The notes under the pieces: generated by a model
Told to the model about the DNA's origin: nothing
Database searches by the model: none
The model's input: the letters and a program-made list of their open reading frames with translations, nothing else
Origin: Baylisascaris procyonis
Lineage: Eukaryota > Nematoda > Chromadorea > Rhabditida > Ascarididae
Direction: 5' to 3'
Assembly: GCA_037389465.1 (NCBI GenBank)
Contig: JAZARR010000150.1
Span: 1-64,000, forward strand
Length of the DNA: 64,000 nt
Shown: piece after piece, positions 35,613 through 49,740 of the stretch
Layout of the letters: each line of letters starts with the position of its first letter
How positions within the stretch are numbered: position 1 is the first letter of the stretch
Translations under genes and position numbers: made by a program

Positions 35613-37344
35613 ACTTCCTATGTCGTAGTACTTTTTTCCCACTCAAATGTCTTTATTAACAGATAGGTAAAAGCTGTGCTTCCCAAAGGCGAACACCACA
35701 TTTTGAACACATTATTTTTTGCTCAAAAACTTGAAATGCCCACTCTACAGTACACAACAAATGTTTTAAATTTACATGCATGTTGTCCTAAAGTAGATGT
35801 CTTAAGGTATCATGCAGTGCGGGACATCGTAGCAAAAACTTAATATAATGTCCGGCATGCATCAGGTGCAAGCCATGCGAAATTTATAAGTCTCCTATAG
35901 CTGGGCACACCGACCACAGCGACATGACGATATGCATTTTTTGACACAATTCGGTTGAGTTAGTTATTCAGAGTTGATTTTCAAGCTGTATCATAAGGAT
36001 TTCTATAAAACATGGTGTGCGAATGTTGTTTCTTTCTTGGCCAATCTGTTTACTTGTAGGTGACTAAAATCTGCCGATTCGTTCTTCGATTTCTTCCCCG
36101 CTCTAGTTGAAGTCGACCAGTGTGTGGCGTTTCAGATTGCGATCCCTTCGTCTGCTGCTCATCCAGTCCACATTGATGCAGCACATTTGGGCAACATTCC
36201 CACCCAAAAAACCCCTCTCTTTAAATCTTCTTTTCGCAACATTTCCACTCTTACAACAGTGTTTTCGACCGAAACTTTGCAACAAATGCTTCTCATTACG
36301 ACCATATAACACAAAGAAGCATGTAACTCCTTCATGGTTATCGGTCTTATTCGATGCGATTCCCAGTGGAACGTTCTACAAGTAGTCGATGTAACCGGAT
36401 CCACAATTTGCGGTACCATTTTTAAATAGTGTTCCTTCCTTCTTTCTTAAAGAGTATCCCCTCCCCTCCCCTTAATCAGCAACAACTATGAGATAACAGA
36501 TATTTCATCATCAACATTATCCATATGAATGCATTATTCACAAAATATTTTCACTTAAATAAGCTCTATTGTTGCTCATTAATAAAAAATAGCATTCACG
36601 GTATTGATTATTCAATAAAGTGGTCAAAAACAGAAAACGCTAAAGGAAGGGCAACATTCCACTGCGATTCCACCGACACCTTAAAACCATGCCGATGAAG
36701 TATCAAAAAAAACCTTTTGCTACTTTTATTTACAAAACTCAATCGTCAAATAAGGTTCACGTAAATGAACGCCTCGCCCTCCATTGATCACTCCAAGCTA
36801 CTTGCAAAAACTACTCTTGGAACTTAGCTGATTTGATTTTTAAATTCAAAAATCACTTTTGAAGTTTTAAAAATCAGTTTCAACCGTTGAGAAATTAATT
36901 TAAGTACATCGGTCAAGATCACTTCATGCATATTTCAAATTGTTATATTACCTATCGATTAGGGAACGTTTCGAAACAATAAAAAACTTCTCATCAGTAA
37001 TGTGTTCAACAATCAAATCCACTCAAACGAAAACGATCGACAGTCAACAATATACTCTCTTAACTATCGCTATCAATTCAACAAATTGCCTTATTTCTAC
37101 AGTTGTAAATAAGTCCAAAGGGAGAAAAATTACAATTTATTATTACTGCGAAAGAAAATTACAATTGCAAAACATTAATATTTATATTACATGCTTGAAA
37201 AACAAAATCTAAATTCGAATGAAACCACAAATCCAAAATTCGCAGTATTCATACAATAAAATCGCACCATAATTATGGGCGATAGACTCAGTAAACCAAT
37301 AAATAAAATTCGGTAAGGATCGTGAGAGAACATTTTTTTCCAGA
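35613..37344. other. Single-copy AT-rich sequence without recognisable gene
   Basis: No tandem structure is visible. Overlapping open frames on both strands cover 36103-36419 (60-92 codons). This mutual openness is typical of chance, but the interval is the least A/T-biased part and would be the first place to look for an exon. Around 36830-36890 two AAAAATCA-type words repeat. I recognise no domain. Confidence 0.4.
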
Positions 37345-39554
37345 CATAAAAATAATGATGTCCATAATAGAGAATTATAAACAATATGACGCAACAATAT
37401 GCAATAATTTTCAGTATTTCGCATTAGTTTGCAAAAATACGTAAAAATAAGCAATTATACAGAATAGTGTACGAATTATACACAGTGATGTACAATATTT
37501 TATAATAATAAGCGATTATATAAAATAATGTGCAACAAGATCATATAACAGAGAACGACATACATTACGACTCAACAATATGCAATAATTTTCAATATTT
37601 TGCATTAATTTGCAAAAATAGGTAAAAATACGCAATGAAAGAGAATAGTATACAAAAAATACACAATTGTGCACAATATTATATAATAATAAGCGATAAT
37701 ATACAATAACATGCAATAAAATTCCATAATAGAGAATTACAAACAACATGACGCGATAATATGAAGTAATTTTCAATATTTTGCAATAATTTGCAAAAAT
37801 ACGCAATTACACAGAATAGTATACGAATTGTATACAATGATGTACAATATTTTATAATAATAAGCGACAATATACAATAATATGCAGTAAGATCATGTAA
37901 CAGAGAATGATTTACATTATTACGCAACAATATGCAATAGTTTCAATATTTTGCCTTCATTTGCAAAAATACGCAAAAATGCGCAATAAAAGAGAATAGT
38001 ATACAAATAATATACAATGATGTGCAATATTATATAATAATAAGCGACAATATACAATAATATGCAATAATATTCCATAATAGAGAATTATAAAAAATAT
38101 GACGCAACAATATGCAATAATTTTCAATATTTCGCATTAGTTTGCAAAAATACGTAAAAATACGCAGTTATACAGAATAGTATACGAACTATATACAATG
38201 ATGTACAATATTATACAAAAAAATGCGATAATGTACAATAATATGTAATAATATCGTATGACAGAGAACGATATACATCATGAGTCAACAATATGCAATA
38301 ATTTTCAATATTTTGCATTAATTTGGAAAAATACGTAAAAATACGCAATTATACAGAATAGCATACAAACTATGTACAATGATGTACAATATTATACAAT
38401 AATAAGCGATTATATACAATAACATGCAATAAAATTCCATAATAGAGAATTATAAACAATATGAGGCAACAATATGCAATAATTTTCAACATTTTGCATT
38501 AATTTGCTAAAATATGTAAAAATACGCAATAAAAGAGAATAGTATACAAATAATATACAATGATGTACAATATTATATAATAATAAGCGACAGTATACAA
38601 TAATATGCAATAATATTCCATAATAGAGAACTATAAACAATATGACCGATAATATGCAATAATTTTCAATATTTTGCATTAATTTGCAAAAATACGTAAA
38701 AATACGCAATTATACAGAATAGTATACAAATTATATACAATAGTGTACAATATTTTATAATAATCAGCGACAATATACAGTAATATGCAATAGGATCGTA
38801 CAACAGAGAATGACATACATTATGACTCAACAATATGCAATAATTTTTAATATTTTGCATTACTTTGCAAAAATACGTAAAAGTACGCAATAAAAGAGAA
38901 TAGCATACAAAAAATACACAATTGTGCACAATATTATATAATAATAAGTGATAATATACAATAATATGCAATAATATTCCATAATAGAGAATTATAAACA
39001 ATATGACGCAATAATATGCAACAGTTTTCAATATTTCGCATTAGTTTGCAAAAATACGCAAAAATACGCAATTATACAGAATAGTATACGAATTATATAC
39101 AATGATGTACAATATTTTATAATAATAAGCGACAATATACAATAATGTGCAATAAGATCGTATAACAGAGAATGATATAGTTTATGAGGCAACAATGTGC
39201 AATAATTTTCAATACTTTACGTTAATATGCAAAAATACGTAAAAATATGCAATAATACAGAACAGTATACAAATAATATACAATGATGCACAATATTATA
39301 CAATAATAAGCGATAATATACAATAATATGCAACAATATCCCATAATAGAGAATAATATACAATATGATGCAATAATATGCAATAATTTTCAATACTTCC
39401 CATTAATTTGCAAAAATACGTAAAAATATGCAATAATACAGAATAGTATACAAATAATATACAATGGTGTACAAGACTATACAATAATAGGCGATAATGT
39501 ACAATAATATGCAACAATGTCCCATAATAGAGAATAATATACGATATGACGCAA
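37345..39554. repeat. 181-bp satellite array, about 12 monomers, dimeric
   Basis: The landmark TTTGCAAAAATACG (and close variants) recurs with its GCAAAAA core at 37431, 37612, 37793, 37963, 38144, 38325, 38506, 38686, 38867, 39048, 39229 and 39410. Nine of eleven intervals are exactly 181 bp; the exceptions are 170 and 180. Monomers are AT-rich and mostly similar, with two subtypes recognised at CCATAATAGAGAATTATAAAC (type A) and ATAACAGAGAATGATATAC (type B). The order from 37360 is A B A B A B A A B A B A A, so a 362-bp dimer is the main unit. Minus-strand frames of 65-121 codons are by-products of the repeat. The array ends sharply at about 39554. Confidence 0.93.
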
Positions 39555-40291
39555 GCGAATGTTTGAATGTGAAATCTGGAAACGTGACAAGATGAACAGC
39601 AATTCAATGAAATCTTGAAATGAGAAACTTGGCTTTTGCAATTTTAGTGCTTTGAAGCGAAGAATTCGATAAAATTAAGTTCGTACGTGCCATAGTGATC
39701 GAATGATGTCCCCTCGTCTTGGCAATAGGAAGATGCTTCATTGAATCAGAAAGTGGATGGCTTAAGAAAGTTGCGCTGCTAGCATCTTTAGCTCACACGC
39801 ACTTTAAACGCTCCTCTCGTAATCATGCTTAAGGCGAACGCTTGATGACACCTGGCTTTCTACACAAGTCCAAAGGAAATCTCTATGCTCCATTTAGTAG
39901 CTGCTTTCCAGATTCGAACTGGTCAACTAACATCACTCCCTCTTTTTGTTCATTTTCCTCTTTCCTATATCTTAAAGATAATTTCTTCCGTTTTATTTAT
40001 GACCCGATTAGGTATTTTGCACCGTTATAATATAGTGCGCACAAACTGTTACTCTATCCCATAATGAAATGGATTTTTTTTAATTGTATAGACGTTTTCT
40101 GCCGCAACATTAAATTTTTTAGGATATTAAAATAATTAGTATGCACTGATGACAGTTGGAGCCGTACTGTACTATTAGAACACTTTTGTAACTTTCTTTT
40201 TAAGCCTTTGCGGCGATGCTGTCTATACGTTTATATTGTTATGTTTGCTTGCATGTGCGTGTGTTTGTATCTACGTGTCTGTCTATCCGAG
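39555..40291. other. Single-copy sequence after the satellite
   Basis: No repeat and no convincing gene. A 62-codon plus frame (39842-40030) lacks any recognisable feature. A tRNA-like T-arm on the minus strand near 39910-39925 was examined and not accepted because no A box accompanies it. Confidence 0.4.
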
Positions 40292-40297
40292 TTTGTG

Positions 40298-40344
<47 letters not shown>
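40292..40344. repeat. GT microsatellite
   Basis: Alternating GT with one GTGC interruption near 40311, preceded by a looser GT-rich stretch from about 40250. Frames with Cys-Val or His-Thr runs here are artefacts. Confidence 0.93.
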
Positions 40345-41598
<1,254 letters not shown>

Positions 41599-41609
41599 AC
41601 AAAGCAACT

Positions 41610-41655
<46 letters not shown>

Positions 41656-41666
41656 AGTTGCTTTGT
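41599..41666. repeat. 68-bp perfect palindrome with TA core
   Basis: The sequence begins ACAAAGCAACTGGTAT, continues as alternating AT and ends with the exact reverse complement ATACCAGTTGCTTTGT at 41651-41666. The non-TA arms are 14-15 bases, so the palindrome cannot be explained by the microsatellite alone. It could arise from an inverted duplication at a break in the TA tract, a transposon remnant, or an assembly fold-back. Confidence 0.9.
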
Positions 41667-44181
41667 TTCGCAAATCTTTCCATTTAAAGCATTTCCTTGG
41701 AAGTGAAAGAAAATTCATAACCTAAGAAGGGAAATAAATTTCACAACGATGTTTTTCATAATTTATTGCCACTGTTAAGCGAAAACGCGAGTGGTGGGAA
41801 AACCGTCGGCTTATATGAATGATAACCAACGGGCAACCTTGAGGCTATCCCATCGTGTGCCATGCAGACCTCCCACCTCCACTGAATTTGATTGCATTGC
41901 GCTTCATTTGATGCTGTTTAAATTTGCTCATCTTGTCTTATGAGACAAGTTGTCTTGTGCACTTTGAATAGGTTAGTGACCATCTTTTCACCAATATCTT
42001 CTTTCATAATGTGAATGCGGCAAGAGGACTCCGCCAGTCCATTTGATTTTCCATCTCATGCCATTTTCCGCCGTTCTCCGCTCACTTCCGCCCATCCACG
42101 CGATGTTTGGCCTGATCGCAGCTGCAACTAGTGGAAAAGGATTAGTACAGACGGGAGCTGCTACAGTTTTCTGTTCATAATTTACAAGGAAATTTTCCAC
42201 CTACGAGCTTTTTTTGCCGGAAAATTTTGATAATATTTATTAGAAGAAATTGTTTCTTCGTCATTCGAAAAGGTTAACTGGAAACGCGGAAAAAAAGCTC
42301 TTTTTCTCTGTTCGTGAATGTCAACGTGAAAGCCGCTTCTCTCAAATAGTACTCTTCCTTTAGCGAAAATTTAATATTTGAGTTTTCAGGCGGTCGTCTG
42401 CAACTGCTCCAGTTTTCAGTGTTTCATCAACCGCCGTACTCGGTTGATCCACTTCAAGTCTTCCAAGCCTTCCAATACGCTCAATTTGAAAAAAAAGTCG
42501 GTTTCAGTATTCGAGTGTCGATTGATTTTGACTAAAGTTCAAAGGTGTTCAAAAGTGTTACAGCCAAAAGATAACAAAACTCGTTGAACAGGGTCGCCCA
42601 CTTTTCTGTTATTGCGTTCTTCCGGTCACGGGTATCAACAACTTCAATCTTTACCATGGAGCCATAGTCTTGTTTTTTCTTTAACCAGTCTGCGCATTTT
42701 ATTCAGCACGCCGCGCATATCCATCTTGTTACTTCATCACTTTGTATTGCTTACAAAAAACTACTTGCTCTCACAAGTTAAATACCGAATCAACTCGTAA
42801 GGACGTTGCATATACCTTATTGGATCCAATATTACCACTGTACGTTTGAGCGTAATTTTCTTTTTCACGAGATATTTAATTACTGTAATATAATGTGTAT
42901 CATATGTATGAAAAGTGGTTAGGTAATGATCGTAAATTAAGCACACTTAAGAACGGGTACACATAATATCTCAGTTTACATTCTATCGCTTCGTTCAGAT
43001 GCCCTCTCTTCGGACTCTTCCTTACCCTAACTCTCCGTGGCTGATTTTTGAAAATCGCAAAAGCCACAACTTACGTTTAATTTGACAGGTTGCAAACATT
43101 ATAGGCCCTAACACTTAACGGTATTGTGCATCTTTCCGGATGCAGCGTTTAGACTTGTTAGGAGTGACTATATGTTTGATGAAGTGATTTAAAAAGCGCC
43201 AATTGCAAATACCTCATTATATATTCATGAGTTTTCCATGCAGCCACCTCACAACTTTTTCAGGGACTTTTTTCGCGGTCACATTTTCAGTTCACAACAT
43301 TACTTTATTTAATATTTGGCATCAAATTATCTATTCACGAAATTTAAAATCAGAACATTCGAAATTTCTTTTCAATTCTGCCGCAATTCCACTACCATCG
43401 AATAACGCCATTTAAAAGCATAAAGGAGAAACATATTCACCTCTTCTTTTATGTGACATAGATTGTTTAGTCCACAGGTTTAGCTATATTTTAAATCAAT
43501 TAATGAATTGTTTTGCTTCGTTATGTTGCAGTTTTTAGCAGTCATATTTTTGTGTTGAGCTTGATCGCTTTTGAATATGGAATGCGTTTTGCTTATAAGC
43601 CCTCTGTTACATTCCTTTGATTGCAATTCATCCTAAAAAGCGCGTACTTCGAATGTTAAAAATTGATTAACATAGCAATGATCTTCTAGGAATTCTGAGC
43701 ATAATTTAGAAGTGCATACGATTGTCCGTATGGCGCACTTCAATATGCGAAGAAATCGAATACTGCATTATGCAGAGGAAAAAGAGTAGTCAAGGGAATT
43801 GAGGGAACAATACAGCATCGCTTCAGAAGAACACATGACAACTGCATAAAGCAAAAATCTCACGTTATTCCATATGGTTCATCGTGCCAAGCTTGAAAGA
43901 TATAAACGATGAGAGAAGAAAATAGTATTGAATTTCCTGGTCATTTACAACATACGTTCTCAACTAAGGCGTCATATCATCCAGCTGTCATGCATTCAAA
44001 CAATGGATGCTCTTATAAGAGGATAACAGATATGCTTCCAGTTGGCTGGTCGGCCTAGAGAAGATGCAAACTTCCTTTTCACTCTATGAATGATCTTCTG
44101 ATTAGCGCGCTGAGATAATCGTAGGAATTACTAAATCGAAGACAGAGAATGAGGTCATAGCAATTTGTAGTCATAGCAAAG

Positions 44182-44182
<1 letters not shown>
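41667..44182. other. Single-copy AT-rich sequence, no recognised gene
   Basis: Short frames of 60-70 codons at 41988-42200 (minus), 42378-42587 (plus), 42612-42800 (plus) and 43203-43415 (plus) have no recognisable domain. The 42378 frame has a TTTTCAG acceptor-like site at its start, so an exon cannot be excluded. A 7-bp inverted repeat CTTGTCTTATGAGACAAG lies at about 41932-41949. Nothing else stands out. Confidence 0.35.

Positions 44183-44233
<51 letters not shown>
44183..44233. repeat. TA microsatellite
   Basis: About 50 bp of uninterrupted alternating AT, giving an Ile-Tyr run in a 75-codon minus frame that is not a gene. Confidence 0.94.
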
Positions 44234-44236
<3 letters not shown>

Positions 44237-47200
44237 ATATGTTAGTGCCTGTTGTGGCAACTAATATTAACGGGAGATAATGGTAAGAGTGCTCTACCAC
44301 TGACAAAGAGAGTTGTTTTATAGGAGGCTAGAGACCAGCCGTTTAAAATTAGTATGTATGCGACTCAACGGCTTGCAAAATCCATTCAAATTTTAGACCT
44401 GTTGGATGTCTCCAGTTCTTTCAGAATCTGATGAGTCAACTTGGAAGCTAATGTAGGGAATCTTCTTATGATGTAGATTATATCGAACAAATTTAATAAC
44501 TCAAGCTTCAGCACTTTCCTGTCATAATTGCTGGATGGATAGGGACACATGGGCCCACAGACCCGCACGTATACATAACTTTTTGATATGACTTCATCAA
44601 AATGCCTTTTAAAAGCACAAATTTTTCAAGGATGCGTAATATGAGTGAGGGAATTAGTCGAAAAAATTAGAATATAAGGAATGCACATGGAGGTTGAATA
44701 ACGTTTGCAAAGCAAATCTCTCAAAGGGGACGTCTATTGATGAGCACATAAATGAAGGCAATATAGAGAACGCATTGCGAATAGCGTTCTCTGAGCGACA
44801 ATGAGAATATATTTGCTACATTGACGTTCACATTCTTTTAGCTCTTCCCCATTCTTGTCATTCTTATGGAGGCGATGAACTGATTAGACGGTCAAAATTA
44901 ATTTTCTTTTCTCTGTGAAACCAATAATATGTCTGATCTTTGATTTTCACTTTGTTTTTGCCTTGCTATTTTAAGTTTCTTTGAAGCAATTCTCTTCATT
45001 TTATTCGTATTCAATTTTCATGCCATTTTTAGCACTATGTAGTCATGTCGCCTTCACGTTGTTCCTGATTGTGCGCTCTTTCAGAGGCCTTCATTTACTT
45101 TAGTCACGCGAAGTTCACTCTTATTTCGTTGCTGTGTATCCATACCTATCCAGAACCAATAGCCCTTTGAAAAGCCCGCAAAGTATTCAAATATGAACAT
45201 AAAATGGATCTATGACATTTTTGGACTTAAACTGTTTGACAGATCGCATGCATTTCGCCTCGTGCAACGATTTTTTTATTCTTTATTCGCATTCTGTTTG
45301 CTGCTTCAGTTCAAAGAATCAAACAGATCTCGGTCATCCGTATTTCATTTTATTCACTTGTCCACTTTTTTGGGTGCATAAAGTTAACTTTTAACGGAGG
45401 AAAGTAAAACAACTTTGCTCAAATACGTTCTTTTAAAATTTGTCGACTTTCGTCGAAAATTATCTGCCATGAAATTGGGAAAATTCATCCTTCAACGATC
45501 GCCGAATACCATCCATCGTTCTTATAGATGAGCGTTTGCAGCTCTTTCATTTTTTTTTTTTTTGATGCAGTATATTAAATTACTTGTTAGGTCGATCTCT
45601 CAATGTGTCACATATTTTCATTGAACTCGGTCATTTTAATTTTAAGAAATTCGCCTTGCTATATGATTTGAAATTCTATGTGACCTATTGAGTGCTTAGC
45701 GTCCAATTAAATCTCTTATTTTCTTTCTTAGCCTTAGCTGATTAGTGAAACGGAGATAATATTTCACCATTCATTTTACTAGCTGAAAGTTTTCTCAATT
45801 AGATGCATTAATTCTTCATCATTTTAACGTAATTTAATTCCAATGCTTTAAGGCTTTGAATGCTAATGATGGAATTTTCTTTCAAACTTCATCTTGGAGT
45901 TTTATGAAGAATTTTCACTTTCAGTCAATTCCACTTCCATTTGGGCTCATTTTCTTCATTTGTTTTTCTACAGTAAGAAATTTCACAAAGGAATGAATAA
46001 GATCGAGAGAGCTTTAACTCAGAATTCCAGCTTTTAAAGAGAGCGAGGCTGGCTGGCATGAACGAATGATGCCTCCATGATGGCAGACGCTTTTTTGAGT
46101 AAGTTAATCATTAGAAGTCTTATTTATTGTATTACTAAAATAATTTTGTTTTTTTGTCTTAGACCTTTAGGCGGGTCTTAAAGTTTGTTATTTAAATCAG
46201 TTGGCCTATAGATCAAACTGCGATCCAGATTATCCCATTCATCGGTTTTCTGTCTTCCTTGAGAAGAATTTTCTTCTTCTGCAGTATTTCTAAAAGCGCA
46301 GCATCTCAATATTCCATAGAATGACAAATTCTGTGATTTTCTTTGTGATTCTCGCATAGAAGGGTCCTTCGCATTGAAACGAGGAGTGACCTTTAAATAA
46401 TATTAGCTTTGTTCTTTGGCAAAAAACAGTCTAGTTGAACAATTTTAGTATATTTTATGGAATATATGACCTATGTTTGCATCGAAACACTAAAAAAGGA
46501 AATCCAGGACCTGTCAGAGGTAGATTGACCTCTCTTGCCTCGAAAATCATGCCTTAATATTATCATGATTGTAGAATTTTTGTATATATTGCAATATTAT
46601 TCAAATTAAATTGAAATTTTACCATTGCGGAGGAATTTAAATATTATTCAACAAGATCAGTTGTAAATGTGCTCTAATAACCTGCAAATCAAATATGCAA
46701 AGCCTATTGTATAACGTGGATTTATACCGATCGCAGTAATTCATAAAGTAGCAAGACGCGGCACGCTATTCATCGAAATATATAGATGGCAGTTACGCCT
46801 TTATATATGTTTTTGAGAAGAAAATATTTAATGCCAAGTCGAATAATATGGTTCAGTTTTATGAGACAAAAATTTTGAGTCGTTTGCTTGCCTTACTTAT
46901 TTGAAAATATGGTCAAGTTGTTTATTTTCAGGAAAAATTGTAGAAAAGAGTCAACAATCAATGCTACGTTTGCTACACTCACTGCCTTTTTATTTTATCA
47001 GCTATATCAGTGGGAAACGTTATGCATCTCCTTAAAAGTTTTTTAAAAAATTTTCATAAAATTACCTTCTGAGGTGATAATGAACGATGAAGATCGCACT
47101 TGAAGATTTGAATAGTGTCGTATTGATGCATTAATGAAAAATTGTACATGCATTTTATGATTTATTTAAATAGCATTTCATGCGCCAGTCTATTTATTAT

Positions 47201-47277
47201 TGCAAGGTTTCACTACAAATATCTATAAAGTGACCTGTGATAGGCTTATACTCACACAGTGATGTGATATTTATACG
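44234..47277. other. Single-copy AT-rich sequence, no recognised gene
   Basis: Open frames do not exceed about 62 codons (45193-45381, 45212-45394, overlapping in two frames). T-tracts are common, including 14 T at 45550-45563. Short A or T runs recur roughly every helical turn in parts of 45500-46000, which could be intronic or periodic A/T-cluster DNA. No domain or RNA gene is seen. Confidence 0.4.
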
Positions 47278-47344
47278 GGACTACACAACCAGCAAGGATT
47301 TTATAACGTATCATGATATAAAATGCTCTCTTGTTGTGTAGTCC
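47278..47344. other. 67-nt imperfect hairpin
   Basis: Arms 47278-47305 and 47317-47344 are aligned without gaps around an 11-base loop. The outer 12 bp (GGACTACACAAC with its complement) and inner 8 bp (ATTTTATA) pair perfectly; a symmetric 8-base segment between them pairs at about half its positions. The size and shape resemble a microRNA precursor, but a small inverted-repeat element is equally possible. I do not recognise either arm as a known microRNA. Confidence 0.6.
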
Positions 47345-49740
47345 GAAATCATTTCATGAAAGCTCCCCAAGGTGGTCGATTGATGAGCATAGCAATGAAT
47401 TGGTTCGCTTATTTCGTCGAGGAAAACCTGCGAACTAATTTTGGTCTTTCGAGTTAAAATTGTTATAATATCAACAGCATTACCTCGAGCGTTCGTTATT
47501 AATGCTATTTTAGCTCACCTCATTTAGCTCCCCAGTTTCTGTGCAAAGTGGTAGTTACCTTGCAGCAAAACATAACTGTTCCTCTATCTCATAGAATGAG
47601 GCGACCAAACCCTAATTATTGTGTTTCTTTGATGCAATGCACTTGGAGTTTTTTTTTTCCTTGAACGAGAGGATCCAGGGAAGCGTATTGATGTGCCGCG
47701 TGCACTATCTCATTCGCTGACAATTTTGTTCTGAATAGCTGTTATTTCCATGAAGTGAACGCAATAATTTATACTAAATGCGGCAGCGAAGAGAAATCGT
47801 TGTTTTTTCCCTCAGAATTTCCACCTAATAATTTTCTTCCTGTTAAAATGCTCCCGTATTTCGTATCCAAAGAAATATTGACCTAAACTGGAAGAACGTT
47901 TTTGATCTCCAAGTGCTGCTGTGATTTTCAACTGACGAGTGTTAAATTTTTAAAAAATCTACTTAGACTTCCTAGCCAATTTTGTTAAAAATTCAGCCAA
48001 TAGTGACAATAATATGGTTACTTTGAAAACTTCCAAGTAAGAGTTCTCCGAAATGAGTGTGGTTGATGTGAAGCAAGATGAAAAGAGGTAAACATTCGAT
48101 CACGATCTACTGCTTTTCGTCCATCTTTCCATATTCGGCATTGAATTCACGCGAAAGGGCTCATTTTTAAGTCTCATTTTGCTAAGTGCAGTCGGTCGGT
48201 CTTCCTGAATTAAGCTTTTTTAGTGCAAGTTGCATGTTAACAAAACATCCTTAGTCCTTGCTTATGACCTGGTTATAGGTCATGATCAAATCCTTACCCT
48301 CATCAATGCATTATGCGTTCCCTTGATTCTATGGACCTAATTTAGGAGCACTCCTCAACTCATTTTTCCTCAATTTTTTCAGGAACTCCAGTTCTCGAGT
48401 CCTATAAACATTGTTTTGATGGATTGTCTTCTGATTGATGTTTAATTGAAAAGATGGAGGCCTTTGAAATCTCAAACTGAAAACTGCCCTCTTTCATGCA
48501 TCAGAAATGTGAATTTCGTCTGGAAATATTTTCAGTCTCAGGTGAAATCGTAAAAGTGATCTTTGTCCATCTGCAGTTTTTAAGCATAAAAAACACATCG
48601 ATCGACGAAATGATTGTAGCTTTGTTATTTCGATTGCTTAGTTGATGCGTAAGTTGTAACGCCCACCGCTCCGTCATTACTACTTTCTGCTTTTTACTTT
48701 TCTTTTTGACCGCACGTTGTGAATGCTAAAGTCTAATTTCTTCACACTATATTCACCTTTATTCTTCCTTATTTTGAGATGGTTTTTGCCCATTCGTTTA
48801 TTTTGGAATTGCGTTTACTTCTCTAGACTATAAATTCTCGAAGTTCCACTACAAAACTTTACTAGTGGGCAAACTAAGGCAAGGAATTTAAAAGTCTTTG
48901 AAACGAATCGAATAGATTCTTCTGCCGTTCCTTCGCTATGTCATTTGGGAAGTCAAATATGACACCTCTTTGTTCTATAATAAGATATACGATCGTAGAT
49001 ATCCGTAGTCGTTGCATAATGCAACTTTAACATAACAAAAATCATATTGAAATGTCACGCCACTCATTTAGTAACACTCTTTCGTTTAGTACGTCATTGT
49101 TATTCTGTGTTTACTTCTTGAAGATGGAATCCGATTGTTCTAATGCACCTTCATATTAAGATGTTTGCATAGTATGCATGCATCGTAGATATTGTACGTA
49201 TTCAATTATAGGTTCATTTTTTCTATGAAATAGGAAACAATTTCGAATTGCAGTGGAATTCCAATCTCAAAATGCGATGGAATCGGAATTTTTTAAAGTA
49301 AACTTGGAACTTAATATAGGCTCATTTGCTTTTTTCTTAGTCCAATTAGCTCTAAAAGCAATTTTAAAGTATTCGCTCTAGAAAATGAGCATTTTTTTCA
49401 CTGCTTTCCTCCCTCACACTCTCGACTTCAAGAACTTGGCTCGTTTATTTTGAGTGACAACTCTAAAAAGAAGACAAGATAAAATCTCTTTTTTGCTTCA
49501 CCTCATCTCATTTCAGTTTGCCTCGTTTTTTGCTTACCGCATTGCATTGCCTCATTCTGCTTCTACCGTTAATTAATAGTCGTATTGCTATTAAATGTTT
49601 TTGCATTACTTTTATAAAGTTGGCCCGATTTATAGCCATCTTGCATCTCACACATCACAATACGGATAGTATGAATTATTAATAGAAAGACTTGATTTAT
49701 TTTATGACACCATTCGTCAATCAAGACAATGCATGTTGCT
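47345..49740. other. Single-copy AT-rich sequence, no recognised gene
   Basis: No open frame above 60 codons on either strand and no repeat. Many acceptor-like TTTCAG sites occur, as expected in T-rich nematode DNA. The region could be intergenic or a long intron. Confidence 0.4.

Noticed and set aside
36103..36419. Overlapping open frames on both strands of 60-92 codons
   Set aside because: Mutually open frames with no domain, acceptor or start context; kept only as a place to check.
37187..39607. Serial minus-strand frames of 65-121 codons sharing LLRHIVYNSLL-type segments
   Set aside because: They are frames through successive copies of the 181-bp satellite.
39900..39985. Minus-strand tRNA-like T-arm (CCAG-TTCGAAT-CTGG)
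   Set aside because: The stem is only 4 bp, and no A box, anticodon arm or acceptor stem fits upstream.
44765..44792. Perfect 9-bp stem-loop, AGAGAACGC with 10-base loop
   Set aside because: A stem of this size is expected about once or twice by chance in this much sequence.
45550..45563. Run of T as a possible retroposon poly-A tail on the minus strand
   Set aside because: No adjacent coding or element sequence and no target duplication were seen.
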